Assembly (NCBI GenBank): GCA_037128705.1
Contig: JBAXVX010000002.1
Location: 152,091-216,090 of the forward strand
DNA length: 64,000 nt
DNA from: CAIVAT01 sp037128705
GTDB lineage: Bacteria > Bacteroidota > Bacteroidia > Bacteroidales > FEN-979
Direction: 5' to 3'
Shown here one piece after another: positions 9,501-18,776 of this stretch. Position 1 is the stretch's first letter, and every line of letters starts with the position of its first letter. Made by a program: the position numbers and the translations under genes. The notes under the pieces were generated by a model. It was not told the DNA's origin. It ran no database searches and saw only the letters and a list, made by a program, of their open reading frames with translations.

Positions 9501-9978
9501 CTGCGCCAACCGGTCGATCCTGCTGGATGCAACCACGCCCGATGCAGCTTCCTATCTATGGACCCCTTCCGGCAAAACAACCCCTGCCTTGCTGGTTGAT
9601 TCCGTAGGGACCGGCCTCCATTCGCGGGAGATCTCCGTCAGGGTGACAAATCTCAATGGATGTATAGGAAAAGACACGGTGATGGTCTCGTTCAAACTAT
9701 GCGCGGGCATCGGCGAGATTGCCGGGGCACGGGTTCAGGTATATCCCAATCCGACCTCGGGAATGGTGATGGTTGAAATGAATACGGCCATGCCGAAACA
9801 ACTGGATATTGAAATTCTGAATGCGGCGGGCGAGCCGGTTTTCAGTCAAAAGGAGCTTTATGTCAACGGGTTGGTCACACGCACATTGAACTTGTCAGGC
9901 TACCCGCAAGGCACCTATTTCGTTGAAATTTCAAGCGGGTCCGAAAAGGTGATCCGAAAGCTGATCCTGCAGAAATAG
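6574..9978 (+). CDS. Large secreted BNR/sialidase-like repeat protein with T9SS tail
   Basis: A 1134-residue protein with a Sec signal (MKTMQPFFYVCGLFLITAMF...). Residues ~145-510 form a beta-propeller with several BNR/Asp-box motifs (SPDAGESWSG, SDNQGGTWTT, SLDGGITWQP, STDKGDTWSA, SLDGGATFED), the fold of sialidases, but I do not see the arginine triad of a confirmed sialidase. Then follow Ig/CARDB-like segments (residues ~515-740), a possible beta-sandwich around 745-880, Ig-like repeats, and a C-terminal sorting domain starting at VQVYPNPTSGMV and ending KVIRKLILQK. It should cross the outer membrane through the T9SS and be anchored or released. It may bind or cleave glycans or peptides; the activity is unassigned. 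Confidence 0.85.
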   Translation: MKTMQPFFYVCGLFLITAMFATAQVTKHDRTGHEKVNRMIDNMGYWQRCAREGLVPVAPFTRIPAAIYTGSRLIGKGLREIDSPDICITTEPSLSTQSENSLVMDPGNENALMNSNNSTPQPSNGSVKGADALISPDAGESWSGTVEGAGGSNSGDPAAVIDLNGRYFIGFIDNAYGQSVAYSDNQGGTWTTSVAGIKPSGGSSMLDKNHLWADISPTSPFKGNIYDAWTAFGGSNNKHVEISRSITNGSSWEPPVKISGALTGKLFHGVNLKTGPDGEVYAAFTIYDKTAPLAESAMAFAKSLDGGITWQPAIRAVDSIMGIRDEGVTQNMRVNSFPCMAVDLSNGAHRGTIYIVWSNIGVPGINTGPGCDIYLIKSTDKGDTWSAPVKVNTDLPAGKQHYFPWITCDQATGIISLVFYDNRNCAPNQAEAWVAWSLDGGATFEDMKVSDVTFTPSPIPNMAANYMGDYLSIVAYGGKTIPCWTDTRSGHCLTYVSPIELVIPRSLVINTSNILNDTTYGNGNGLLDYGETELIGLKMKNTGIKQADSISVSLSCSNPYVTLQDSVLYYGDFATGQEKTILDGFKFSVSDSIPNGELILFTVKAIDRNDSITYSTFQIMSHAPDVSLLSMMILDPSGNNNGRLDPGENATIQIETTNKSIWDAENVVSTLTSANPFVTVTGGPANIGTLHAGETLQASFGVAVNPDAAIGSAAQLQDHTLSKWRATDKSFTARIGLLVEDWETGTMTKFPWEFTSAADPWTIDAAVKYEGKYSARSGAIGQGASTGISVRYNVMLDDSISFFRKVSSPDPNDLLKFYIDDLLVGIYSGEGGDTAFSRDVYPVMAGVHTFSWIYEKGSAGSSSPEAAWIDYIVFPPRYMTNVSAGGDGMICAGGTFPLNGLVFNSDSLHWSTSGSGIFSNPAVLNPDYVPSAADNSAGSVKLTLTAFDQKIPGAKDSLDLTIAALPVVKLGRDTILCANRSILLDATTPDAASYLWTPSGKTTPALLVDSVGTGLHSREISVRVTNLNGCIGKDTVMVSFKLCAGIGEIAGARVQVYPNPTSGMVMVEMNTAMPKQLDIEILNAAGEPVFSQKELYVNGLVTRTLNLSGYPQGTYFVEISSGSEKVIRKLILQK

Positions 9979-9980
9979 CC

Positions 9981-9997
9981 TCTCCCCCGAAGGGAGA
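9981..9997. terminator. Short hairpin between convergent genes
   Basis: TCTCCC (9981-9986), loop CCGAA, GGGAGA (9992-9997), placed 3 nt after the BNR gene stop and just before the end of the convergent symporter gene. It has no strong U-tract on either side, so it is only a modest terminator candidate. Confidence 0.4.
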
Positions 9998-10003
9998 TTA
10001 CAA

Positions 10004-11350
10004 TTATTCCTGCGCCCTTCGGGCATCCAGCTCTTTTTTCATCAGCGTGGTGGTTTTGGTGTTGATTTTATAAAAAATCATAAACAAAGCACACGACATG
10101 TATAAGATACCAGGGATAACCGAGACCAGCAGTTTAATGCCTGTAATGGCGGTATCGTTTTGAACGACATTGGCTACGAAACCTGATGCGGCCAAAATCC
10201 AGCCAGCAATGGCTGCCCCGATTCCCCATCCTGCTTTTTGCGCAAATACCGCAGCCGAGAAATACAATCCTGTGGCACGACGGCCTGTTGTCCATTCGCC
10301 ATAATCGGCCGAATCGGCAATCATGGTCCAGAGTAAAGGAACAGCCGGGGCATAGGCCATCTTGGCAATGACGTTGAAAACATAAATCGTTGTCAGGTCG
10401 GTTACGCCCGGCAGGTAAATGAGCATAAAGAACAACCCTGAAATCAACGAACTGCCTATGAATACATTTTTATTTCCAAAGCGTTTGGCCAGCGGTTTTG
10501 ACAGGGGCAATGCAACAATCAGGGCAATGGTGCCAATGACATTGAAAAGCTGAACATTGTTTTCGCGGCCCAGGTAATATTTAAAATAATAGGCAATGGC
10601 CGCATTTTGCATGGCAAACATGATGAAGGATATGATGCCTACCAGCGCCAGCACGATCCAGGCTTTGTTTTTGAACAGGTTTCCAATGTCTTCTTTCAGT
10701 GAATTCACCTGCTCTTTGGGAGGATGAACGCGCTCTTTGGTTGTTTTAAAGGTGATAAAAAAGAATATCAGACTTAAACCGGCAAAAAGAAAAACGGTGT
10801 ACTGGAATCCCTGGGCTTTATCGCCGCCACCGAAAAACTCGGCCATGGTCAGCGCCAGCCCGGTCACAACAAACTGCCCGGTGAAACCGGCGATGAACCG
10901 ATAGGTGTTCAATCCTGCCCTTTCGTAAGTATCATCGGTCATTACGGCGCCCAAAGCCGAATAAGGCAGGTTTATAGCAGCATAGGCCGTCATCAGGAGA
11001 ATGTACGTTGCCGCGGCGTAAAGGATCTTGCCTGTTTCGCCCAAACGCGGTGTTGTAAAGGTGAGAATGGCCAAAACAGCATAGGGAATGGCCCCAAACA
11101 AAATGTAGGGTCTGAATTTTCCCCACCGGGTATTCGTTCTGTCAGAAACTACGCCGATAACCGGGTCGATGGCCATATCCCAGAAACGGGCAATTAACAT
11201 AATCGTTCCTGCAGCAGCTGCAGATATCCCGTACACATCGGTATAAAAAAACAAAAGCCAGAATCCAACCATGTCCCATACAAAGTGAGATGCGGTATCA
11301 CCCAGGCTATACCCGATTTTTTCTTTTACTGATAATTTTGTTGCCGTCAT
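10004..11350 (-). CDS. GPH-family sugar:cation symporter (second in operon)
   Basis: A 448-residue, 12-segment transporter of the glycoside-pentoside-hexuronide family (MFS superfamily). The signatures are GYSLGDTASHFVWD near the N-terminus and ARFWDMAIDPVIGVVSDRTNTRWGKFRPY, the conserved loop 2-3. It imports a sugar with Na+ or H+. Its start overlaps the glycosidase stop by 4 bp (ATGA type), so it is translationally coupled as the last gene of the four-gene operon that starts at 17445. A second, divergent GPH transporter is in the same operon, so the pair probably takes up different products. Confidence 0.88.
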   Translation of the reverse strand: MTATKLSVKEKIGYSLGDTASHFVWDMVGFWLLFFYTDVYGISAAAAGTIMLIARFWDMAIDPVIGVVSDRTNTRWGKFRPYILFGAIPYAVLAILTFTTPRLGETGKILYAAATYILLMTAYAAINLPYSALGAVMTDDTYERAGLNTYRFIAGFTGQFVVTGLALTMAEFFGGGDKAQGFQYTVFLFAGLSLIFFFITFKTTKERVHPPKEQVNSLKEDIGNLFKNKAWIVLALVGIISFIMFAMQNAAIAYYFKYYLGRENNVQLFNVIGTIALIVALPLSKPLAKRFGNKNVFIGSSLISGLFFMLIYLPGVTDLTTIYVFNVIAKMAYAPAVPLLWTMIADSADYGEWTTGRRATGLYFSAAVFAQKAGWGIGAAIAGWILAASGFVANVVQNDTAITGIKLLVSVIPGILYMSCALFMIFYKINTKTTTLMKKELDARRAQE

Positions 11351-12537
11351 TCCTCTGTTTTTTTATGAACTTTCTGTAATGCATAATATGCAAGGCGGGG
11401 ATATAACTGATAATGTCCTTTTTCATCTGTCGGACCTTTGGCACAGATACCAAACCACTCCTCATTCATGTTGTTCTTTCCCGGCCGATAATCGTAGTAA
11501 CCGCCATTGGCCCAGGAGGCAGCCGTATCATGAACATCCAGGTTTTTGGTTTGCTCATGTTTCCACCAGCCATCGCTGAACATAAAGGTAAATCCGCCGA
11601 TGCAATTTCCCGATTTACCTGAACCTGCTGCATTATCATAAATTTCTTTCCAGTTACTCGTCAGGAAGGTTGCCTGAGATGGCTGGTCTTCCTGTTTGCT
11701 GATCGCATTAAAGGCATCGGCACCAAATTCGGTAAACATGATTGGTTTTTTCCAAACCGCTTTTGTTTTCTGAAATGCGTCTCCGAAAGAAACGCCGCGA
11801 TACATGTTACAGCCAAGAATATCTATATTCTTACACTCCCCGGCAATCATATCAAGGAAAAGCAAATCCCCATTGCACAGCGCAACCGGGTGAGCACGAT
11901 CGATGGCCTTCACAGCCAGACCCGCTTCGTCAAAAAGTTTATACAGGGCTTTGGCACGAACGGCCGATGGTCTCTGACCGGCAGGAATATCCTCCGTTTC
12001 GGCTCCCTGCCAGAAAAGGCCGTAATTGTTTTCATTTCCTAACAGATACAGAAGCAGCCCCGGGGTGTTTTTATATTCTTCCGTCATTTCAGTCACCTCC
12101 CTGAGAAGCATATCGTGAACGTGTGAATCAGCGTAGTCGGTATTCTGAACCCACTGTCCGTTCAATGTCAGGCCATATCTCCCGAAAGAGTGATTTACCA
12201 TGGTATAAATGCCATAGTTCTCATAAATATAGCTGATCCACTTTGGCTGAATACCGGTATAAACACGAATGGCATTGACCCCCATGTTTTTTAACAGCGC
12301 CATTTCCGTGTCAAGTGCATCTTTGATAAAATCATCCGGTTGTTTCCACAGGCTGTATGTATAATTGGTGCCAACCGGGAAGTAATCCCAATTCATGCCA
12401 TTCATTATAAAAACCTTACCATTGACCAAAAGCCTGGCCCCCTGACTGTCATTAACAACCGATACTTTATCGGCCTGCGCAAAAAGAGCAGGTATTGTAA
12501 AGAAGAAAAGAATGAAGGTCAGTAAAGCTTTTTGCAT
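11347..12537 (-). CDS. Secreted clan GH-A glycoside hydrolase
   Basis: A 396-residue protein with signal peptide MQKALLTFILFFFTIPALFA. The mature part is a (beta/alpha)8 barrel resembling the catalytic module of GH2 or GH5 enzymes. The likely acid/base Glu is residue 169 (LLYLLGNENN) and the likely nucleophile Glu is residue 270 (KPIMFTEFGADAF); both follow beta-strands as expected for clan GH-A. It lacks the N-terminal sandwich domains of full GH2 enzymes. It lies between two GPH symporters and downstream of a GH94-like enzyme, so it probably trims a glycan in the periplasm to sugars that the symporters carry. The substrate cannot be assigned. Confidence 0.82.
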   Translation of the reverse strand: MQKALLTFILFFFTIPALFAQADKVSVVNDSQGARLLVNGKVFIMNGMNWDYFPVGTNYTYSLWKQPDDFIKDALDTEMALLKNMGVNAIRVYTGIQPKWISYIYENYGIYTMVNHSFGRYGLTLNGQWVQNTDYADSHVHDMLLREVTEMTEEYKNTPGLLLYLLGNENNYGLFWQGAETEDIPAGQRPSAVRAKALYKLFDEAGLAVKAIDRAHPVALCNGDLLFLDMIAGECKNIDILGCNMYRGVSFGDAFQKTKAVWKKPIMFTEFGADAFNAISKQEDQPSQATFLTSNWKEIYDNAAGSGKSGNCIGGFTFMFSDGWWKHEQTKNLDVHDTAASWANGGYYDYRPGKNNMNEEWFGICAKGPTDEKGHYQLYPRLAYYALQKVHKKTEE

Positions 12538-12540
12538 CGC

Positions 12541-13971
12541 TTATAATTCGCCCCTGCGTTCGACTAACATTTTCCGTATCTCATGTGCCTTTTTCTCGGT
12601 AATATCATATTTCCACATGATCAGAATTGCCAGAAGTCCGGCCACTGATGGAATAACGATATCCGCAATCCTGAGCCTGGTAATGGTTTCAACAGACTGG
12701 ACCGTTATATTCTGATCAAATCCAACCAGGTTCAGCACCACGCCGCTGGAAAGCAAAGCAAGGGCAGTTCCCAGTTTAACCATCCACCAGTAGACAGCGC
12801 CGAATGTTCCCTCTTTTCTTGGCATTCCGTTATTTAATTCATCCAGATCGCATACATCAGCCGTCATCGACATCATTAAGGTAAACAGGCCGCCAATTCC
12901 GAAAGAAATCAAAGGGAGCGGTAAAAACATCAACCATGGATTGGCCGGATCAAATGCCCACCATTTCAATGAATATCCCACTATGGAGATCAGGGTGGAA
13001 ATGACAAAAGCATTTTTCTTTCCGACTTTTGTTGAAATAAAGGTAATGACGGGAATTACCAGGAACGCAGTTGCCACTGCACTTAAGGTGCCGAACCAGG
13101 CAGGCCATTGCCCTGCGGCGGTGGTGTCGCCTTTGAACAGATAAAAAATAATGATAAAAAAAGCGAACTGGGCAATGGTCTGAAATCCGTTAAATATCAG
13201 AAATGTCGCACCACACAGTTTTAAAAAAGGTTTATTGGTGATGATCTGTTTCATGCTTTTAAAAAGAACTTTCATGTTGTTGACAAACTCTTTAATAGAG
13301 AGATTGATCCTGTTAGTTAAACGTTCCTGATTAATTTCCTTGCAAAACAAGGCCGGCATGATTCCCAGTATCAGGCACAAAGCGCCAACCCAGATCGACA
13401 GGTTGCGGGCCCCTTCCGGAGCAGTTGCATATATATCCGTATCATAAATGATAACCCAGAACCATGGAGCAATCATCCACGCGATTTGCCCCATGAACTG
13501 GGAAATGGCCATCAGGCGTGTTCTTTCGCTGTAGTCGGGGGTCATCTCATATCCCAGTCCGATAAGGGGGGCTGCAAAAATGGTATAACCGATGTAAAAA
13601 AACAACGACATGATCAGAAAGAAGAAAAAGTTATAGGTCTGACTATTGTCGGGATATAACTGCCACATGATCATAAAGACGATTCCAACGATAAAGGCCC
13701 CGATAAAAATATAGGGCTTCCGCCTTCCCCATCTGGATACGGTATTGTCAGACACAAATCCCATCACCGGGTCAATCAAAGCATCAAACAGCCTTGGTAT
13801 GGCTGCCAGTAAACCAGCCAGCACAGGATTCATTTTTAATGACAATACCAAAACGATCATAAAAACGCCCAATGCGGCGGGTAATAACTGATTGGTTAAA
13901 TGGCCTGATCCAAAAGCAATTTTTTGTCCCAGGGGTACGATATCTTTGGGGTTTGTTTTGTAATGTTCCAT
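12541..13971 (-). CDS. GPH-family sugar:cation symporter (first in operon)
   Basis: A 476-residue, 12-segment transporter of the same family as the one at 10004, with AFGSGHLTNQLLPAALG at the N-terminus and PRLFDALIDPVMGFVSDNTVSRWGRRKPY as the conserved loop. It starts 9 bp after the GH94-like gene and ends 3 bp before the glycosidase gene, so it is part of one transcript. It should bring oligosaccharide or sugar into the cytoplasm, where the phosphorylase-like enzyme would act. Confidence 0.88.
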   Translation of the reverse strand: MEHYKTNPKDIVPLGQKIAFGSGHLTNQLLPAALGVFMIVLVLSLKMNPVLAGLLAAIPRLFDALIDPVMGFVSDNTVSRWGRRKPYIFIGAFIVGIVFMIMWQLYPDNSQTYNFFFFLIMSLFFYIGYTIFAAPLIGLGYEMTPDYSERTRLMAISQFMGQIAWMIAPWFWVIIYDTDIYATAPEGARNLSIWVGALCLILGIMPALFCKEINQERLTNRINLSIKEFVNNMKVLFKSMKQIITNKPFLKLCGATFLIFNGFQTIAQFAFFIIIFYLFKGDTTAAGQWPAWFGTLSAVATAFLVIPVITFISTKVGKKNAFVISTLISIVGYSLKWWAFDPANPWLMFLPLPLISFGIGGLFTLMMSMTADVCDLDELNNGMPRKEGTFGAVYWWMVKLGTALALLSSGVVLNLVGFDQNITVQSVETITRLRIADIVIPSVAGLLAILIMWKYDITEKKAHEIRKMLVERRGEL

Positions 13972-13980
13972 AATGGGTGT

Positions 13981-16900
13981 TTAAAGAGTGGTATTAAATG
14001 AAACTTCTATCCGGGCGATTTCTCCTGTCCGCTGAAATATTCCGGCACTTATTTCTCTGCCGATGATGTGATCTGCAATAGAAATCTGTTTACCGTCGGC
14101 GAATGTAACAGAAATTTTATCTTCGTTTGATACACTGTAAACAACCGGCACCTGGCAGAAAGTAAATCCCAGTTGTCCCTGCTTGAGGATGATCTGCTGC
14201 TGTTCTCCCTTCAGGTCAAAGTACTCAAACGTACTTTTCTGATTCAGCAATTCAGCTGGATCAAGCAGGCCGGATTGGAATACAATTTCACCGTTCCGAA
14301 CATGAATACCTATCTCTCTCATCCGGGTAATGAAGTCTTCTTTTACCTGTCCGGTCATGCCTGGCTGCTGCGCCCCTGCATTCCCGGGGGTATGCGAATA
14401 GGCATCCGTCGGAAATGCGCCGTATAAGCCGGGTGATTTATGTAACCCTATCCCTGCTTTAATCTCGAAATAGTGCTCTTTAATTTTACCGACAACATCA
14501 GGATCAGCGCCTTCATGCACTCCCCTGAACCAGCACTCCTGGGTGGCAAGCAATAATTTGGAAACCATGTGCCAGTATATGCTTCCCAATCCTTCGTAAC
14601 CATAAAAGGTACCCGAGCGGCCGGTGAACGACTGGTGATCGAAAAGCTCTTCGAAAATGGCCAGGACCTTCTCCTTTTCTTCGGCAAGCAGCGAACCGTA
14701 GGCAGCAGAATCGAGGTGGTCAAGGGCTTTTTCCAGTACGGCCGCATTGCGGAATGTCCCGTGAAAATGAAAATTACCCACGTCATCCTTACTCAGAATT
14801 GTTGCATCGGAACTGGCGATTAATTTGCTCAGAAGTTTTGATTCCTGAACCCTGCGGGCAGGGATATTGTTTTTCAGGGTAAAAAGAGGCAGTTGCCTGT
14901 CGGGATAAAGCAGGTAACTGGACTGATCACGACGAAACAGACTGCTGCATTTCAGCGAATCAAGCACATCCAGACTTTCCTGAACCGACAGATAGCCGGA
15001 ACTCAACACTGCCACCTGCCCTTCCAGCATTTCGTACAGATGCCTGATGGATATGCTGTTTTCGGAGAAGGAAATCAGGTTGTAGGCATGATAAAGTCCG
15101 TCCCCGCGTTTGTTCACTTTGATGCTCTGATCCATATAATCCAACGCGAGCTGCATAAATTCAGACAGGGCTTTGACCTGAACAGGCTTTTTCGTGCCCG
15201 AAAAGGATTTTTCGTAGATCGTGTTTCTGTAATCGCTCCCTGCCTCACCAAGACCATCGGTAAAACGGCGCCTTTCGGCATTTGAAAACCCGGTTTGGAG
15301 CAAAGCAGTATTTTCAGCAAAAAGAGTAAATATCCTGCTGAATAGTGTTTCAACTTCTTCTGCTACAGGTATTTCAATACTGCCGGATTCATTGAACCGT
15401 TCGGACCAGAATTTCAGGAAACGTCTTAAATAACAGAGCGTAACCATCGAAGCCCCGTTGCCCACGAGGGCATTGTTGGCATCATTCCATTCGGGGCGCT
15501 GGGTGTTGAGCCAGATACCGGCTTCGGGTAAGAAGTTGCTGATCTTGGCCAACAGGGTGACCAGGATCTTTTCGGTCAGGTTCACCCGGTAGATCTCATG
15601 ATCCCTTCCTCTCAGCAATGCGCCGTCGGCCCCTGTTTTCCTGGTCAGTTCCCTGATTTTTTTATTTAATTCGAAATCAAAGACAATGGTTTCCTTAGGC
15701 GTTTTTAGAATTCCGGCATACGGTTTTATGTGGTAAGGCACATGGGCATAAACAAACATCTCCTTTTTCAACAAGGCATCCAGGGTGCCCGGATGAAATT
15801 CATCCGATAACTCGAGAAACTTCTGGAGGTAAATAATCTGGTGATCTCCCCAGTAGCCAATGTAAGCCCACGGGTCGTGCGGGTCGGGACATTCCCAATC
15901 CATCCCTTCGCGGGTTATGCGATAGGGATTATAGCCGTCGGCCGTGGTGGCATTGACGAATTTACTGATCATGCCTTCAATGAACTCAGGATAGGAAAGG
16001 CTGAGGGCTTCCCAATTTTGAAAAATATCGCGCCAGTTTCCCTGGTAATTCAATTTTACCGAGCCGTCCGGGTTTTTTGTTTCAATCGAGAACTGGTTCC
16101 AAGGGCGGCTTGGATCGCCATGCCTGCGGCTGAAGGTGAGGGGCAGGTATTCAGAGCAGATCCGGACCAGGTTAAAATCACCGGTGCTTTCGGCAAGCCT
16201 GATCAGTTCAATATACGCGATCGTTTCAGGGAGCTGACTGAGCCATGCTGCATGTTTTGCTGATAGCTCCCTGTTTATTTGTGCCATAAACAGAACAAAG
16301 TCTGTTTTATCAAGGGTATAATTGGAGGTAAAAATCCCACCCCGCATGATGCTGAACAGGGTATTGGAAAAATGACGGGCATCGTTTAACGTATCCTGGC
16401 CCATCTGCATTCCATCGGCTTTGGAAACAATTTTCTTCAGGTTCGATGTTCCTTTTTCGATATCGGCTTCAACCAGTTGTTTCATGTTATCCCTGGTTCT
16501 CAAGGCATTGTTGAGGTTTGCCACGTCACCGGTTTCCTGGTTTATTTCAGCGATGATCATCCATTCTTTTTGGGCATCCGGCTGAAGTTCAAGGCGCGTA
16601 CTCACATAATATGCACCACGTTTGGCCCTTATATCGATTTCCGTCTCAACAGTCTCACCTTGCTTGAATGGCTCAACCTGCCTGTCTGAAATAAGAACCT
16701 TTGCCGAGTGAACCAGTCCGCATGACCAAACAGTTGTTGCTTTGAGTGATTCACTGGGTTCGGCGCGATCAACAGGGATTGAACTCAGCATGTACAAGCC
16801 AAGTTTGGTTTCTTCGATCAATTCACATTTTTTGTAGGCATCAAGCAAACAACTGAATGCATTCTGGAAATCGGAATCCACGCCATTCGGCAGAATGTTC

Positions 16901-17445
16901 CTGATCCCGTCGAGTACATCAACCGTAACTGAACCGGTATTTTGATTGCTGATGACCGAGTGCTTCACGAACCCGAACTGCTCGCTGCTGTACCATCCGT
17001 ATCGGAACCCCACGCCCAGGTCAACATTAATCTCTTCGAAAATGATTTTATTGCCCCAAATGTTCTTATAAAGATTTCGTTGAATGGTGTATATTTTTTC
17101 CGACTCCGTTGAAAAAGGTTCCCATAAATAGGTTTTCTCATCTTTGCCGACAAGCAGGTAGGTTTTACTTCCGGTAATGCCTCTGGCATCATGTATTTTA
17201 TCGACGGTATAATAGGGGAACAACGCGTTATTCCTGTCTTTTCTTCCTGCCGACAGCGCGCCGTTGCTCGAAATAAACATCCAGTGATCGGAACTGCTCA
17301 CGATGGTCATAAAGAAATCGGGCATCTGGTTGCTGTTGCTGATCTTGTAGAATTTCTCGTTGTCAAGTTCCACAAAGCGGCCATCGACCCTATCACAGTT
17401 GTACTTTATCTTAGCGTTTCCCAGATAAATGTCTTTCTTGTCCAT
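13981..17445 (-). CDS. GH94-like (alpha/alpha)6-barrel enzyme, putative glycoside phosphorylase
   Basis: A 1154-residue protein beginning MDKKDIYLGNAKIKY. I prefer the ATG at 17443-17445 over one 25 codons upstream because the promoter -7 element (17473-17480) lies between them. The architecture fits a clan GH-L enzyme: a beta-sandwich N-terminus (to ~300), then a helical barrel with NYQGNWRDIFQNWEAL (~465-480), DWECPDPHDPWAYIGYWGD (~515-534) and RPEWNDANNALVGNGASM (~650-667). The WND resembles the segment that holds the catalytic Asp of GH94 phosphorylases (DWND). It is longer than cellobiose phosphorylase and nearer the size of 1,2-beta-oligoglucan phosphorylase. No signal peptide, so cytoplasmic. 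First gene of an operon with two GPH symporters and a secreted glycosidase. Phosphorolysis is inferred and a hydrolase is possible. Confidence 0.75.
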   Translation of the reverse strand: MDKKDIYLGNAKIKYNCDRVDGRFVELDNEKFYKISNSNQMPDFFMTIVSSSDHWMFISSNGALSAGRKDRNNALFPYYTVDKIHDARGITGSKTYLLVGKDEKTYLWEPFSTESEKIYTIQRNLYKNIWGNKIIFEEINVDLGVGFRYGWYSSEQFGFVKHSVISNQNTGSVTVDVLDGIRNILPNGVDSDFQNAFSCLLDAYKKCELIEETKLGLYMLSSIPVDRAEPSESLKATTVWSCGLVHSAKVLISDRQVEPFKQGETVETEIDIRAKRGAYYVSTRLELQPDAQKEWMIIAEINQETGDVANLNNALRTRDNMKQLVEADIEKGTSNLKKIVSKADGMQMGQDTLNDARHFSNTLFSIMRGGIFTSNYTLDKTDFVLFMAQINRELSAKHAAWLSQLPETIAYIELIRLAESTGDFNLVRICSEYLPLTFSRRHGDPSRPWNQFSIETKNPDGSVKLNYQGNWRDIFQNWEALSLSYPEFIEGMISKFVNATTADGYNPYRITREGMDWECPDPHDPWAYIGYWGDHQIIYLQKFLELSDEFHPGTLDALLKKEMFVYAHVPYHIKPYAGILKTPKETIVFDFELNKKIRELTRKTGADGALLRGRDHEIYRVNLTEKILVTLLAKISNFLPEAGIWLNTQRPEWNDANNALVGNGASMVTLCYLRRFLKFWSERFNESGSIEIPVAEEVETLFSRIFTLFAENTALLQTGFSNAERRRFTDGLGEAGSDYRNTIYEKSFSGTKKPVQVKALSEFMQLALDYMDQSIKVNKRGDGLYHAYNLISFSENSISIRHLYEMLEGQVAVLSSGYLSVQESLDVLDSLKCSSLFRRDQSSYLLYPDRQLPLFTLKNNIPARRVQESKLLSKLIASSDATILSKDDVGNFHFHGTFRNAAVLEKALDHLDSAAYGSLLAEEKEKVLAIFEELFDHQSFTGRSGTFYGYEGLGSIYWHMVSKLLLATQECWFRGVHEGADPDVVGKIKEHYFEIKAGIGLHKSPGLYGAFPTDAYSHTPGNAGAQQPGMTGQVKEDFITRMREIGIHVRNGEIVFQSGLLDPAELLNQKSTFEYFDLKGEQQQIILKQGQLGFTFCQVPVVYSVSNEDKISVTFADGKQISIADHIIGREISAGIFQRTGEIARIEVSFNTTL

Positions 17446-17472
17446 CGTATTATAGTATGAAACTAATATTAG

Positions 17473-17504
17473 CAAACATATCCTAATATTAAGGCGATTA
17501 AAAA
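17473..17504 (-). promoter_or_regulatory. Promoter candidate for the GH94-like operon
   Basis: Minus strand: TATGTTTG (17473-17480), a full match to TAnnTTTG, with a T-run (17500-17504) 19 nt upstream in place of TTTG. Predicted leader about 20 nt to the ATG at 17445. It supports the shorter start of the enzyme. Confidence 0.45.
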
Positions 17505-17781
17505 TATTCCGGTGCATCAAATATGCAGCAACTCATTGCTGGCTACTACATCAATATTACATCAGCACTACATCATAAAAATTGCTTTTATTTGATTATC
17601 TAATATATATGTTTTAATCAGCTATCAATACTTCATGTGTTTTGCACTAAAAACTCTCCTCCCGTTGGATCACTAAAATCATTATCTGTTTTACCATATA
17701 ATTTCCAGCGTGAATGGAATGATACTGTAAAAACCAATTTTGTGTAATGTTAAGCCTGTTATGTTTCCATTACGGGCAAAT

Positions 17782-18771
17782 TCAAGGTCTGATAAATTTG
17801 CCCATTCGTACACCTTTTTCGTCAACTGTTTTTATGAAATAAACCCCTGCTGACAATGAGGTGACATCAATAATGGCAATTGGTTTGGTGGTTTCCCTAT
17901 AAATGAGTTCACTCCCATTGATTGTCAATATAGAAAGGTATCCGTTATCCGTGTTGTCAATGGTTATTTTACCGGATGAAGGATTTGGATAGATATGCAA
18001 TATATCAGCAGATCTGTTTTCAAAATCAGGGAATCCAGCACCAAATACCTCAACCTTTACCAGTTTATTCTGGCAGGAATACCAGAGGTGAAGTCCATCG
18101 AACACAATGGCATAGGGTCTACCACAGGACGACACATGCTTTTCAATGGTGGAGCTGTTGGCATCGACCTTATAGATCGTGTCGTTGGGACTGGTCACCC
18201 AGATGAAGTTGCCTTGCGTGCAAAGGTTTGAAAATGGCATTGTCAGCGGCCCGATGGTCTTAAGGATGTTTCCGTCAGGATCAATTTTATAGATCTTATT
18301 CCCGTATGGTTCACATCCCCAGAAATGATCTTTATCCCACCAGATAATATGCGTATCGAGTCGTGGCAAAATGGAGCTCCCCCGGAAAACCCCGGCAGTG
18401 TCAAAATAAATAGCCCTGGCGGGTTCATACCAGCTCCCATTAAACCATTGATCGGTCGATACAAACCAGGGTGATTGATAAGTCAGGCCTCCTGATAAAT
18501 GATACAGAATGCCTTCTGTGGGGATTCTGCAAAGATTTGAGAATGAAGTATCAGTCGGATTGAATTTGTTAAGATATCCATTATAGGGAAAAGGCGATCC
18601 ACCGCCCAGTGTAAATATATCATGACCGTCAAAGGCCAGGCCGGAAATTTGAGACGGACAGTTGTAGACAGCAACTTCGTTCCATATCCCGACGGATGTT
18701 GCGGGCTGCTGTGAAAAACAATTACTTAATGAGAATATCCAGAATACCAGGATGATCTGAAACAGTCTCAT
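17782..18771 (-). CDS. Secreted beta-propeller protein with T9SS tail
   Basis: A 329-residue protein with signal peptide MRLFQIILVFWIFSLSNCFS. Residues ~25-240 contain repeating units of the type ...GLAFDGHDIFTLGGG..., NKIYKIDPDGNILKTIGPL and ...YAIVFDGLHLWYSC, which look like NHL/Kelch-type propeller blades. Residues ~250-329 are a type A sorting domain (ILHIYPNPSSGKITI ... LSAGVYFIKT). It follows the pirin gene by 5 bp and may be cotranscribed, although a functional link is not obvious. Confidence 0.8.
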   Translation of the reverse strand: MRLFQIILVFWIFSLSNCFSQQPATSVGIWNEVAVYNCPSQISGLAFDGHDIFTLGGGSPFPYNGYLNKFNPTDTSFSNLCRIPTEGILYHLSGGLTYQSPWFVSTDQWFNGSWYEPARAIYFDTAGVFRGSSILPRLDTHIIWWDKDHFWGCEPYGNKIYKIDPDGNILKTIGPLTMPFSNLCTQGNFIWVTSPNDTIYKVDANSSTIEKHVSSCGRPYAIVFDGLHLWYSCQNKLVKVEVFGAGFPDFENRSADILHIYPNPSSGKITIDNTDNGYLSILTINGSELIYRETTKPIAIIDVTSLSAGVYFIKTVDEKGVRMGKFIRP

Positions 18772-18776
18772 GAATT

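Noticed and set aside
17446..17520. A 25-codon N-terminal extension of the GH94-like enzyme
   Set aside because: The -7 element (17473-17480) lies within it, and it does not resemble the family's N-terminus; MDKKDIYLGN is a better start.
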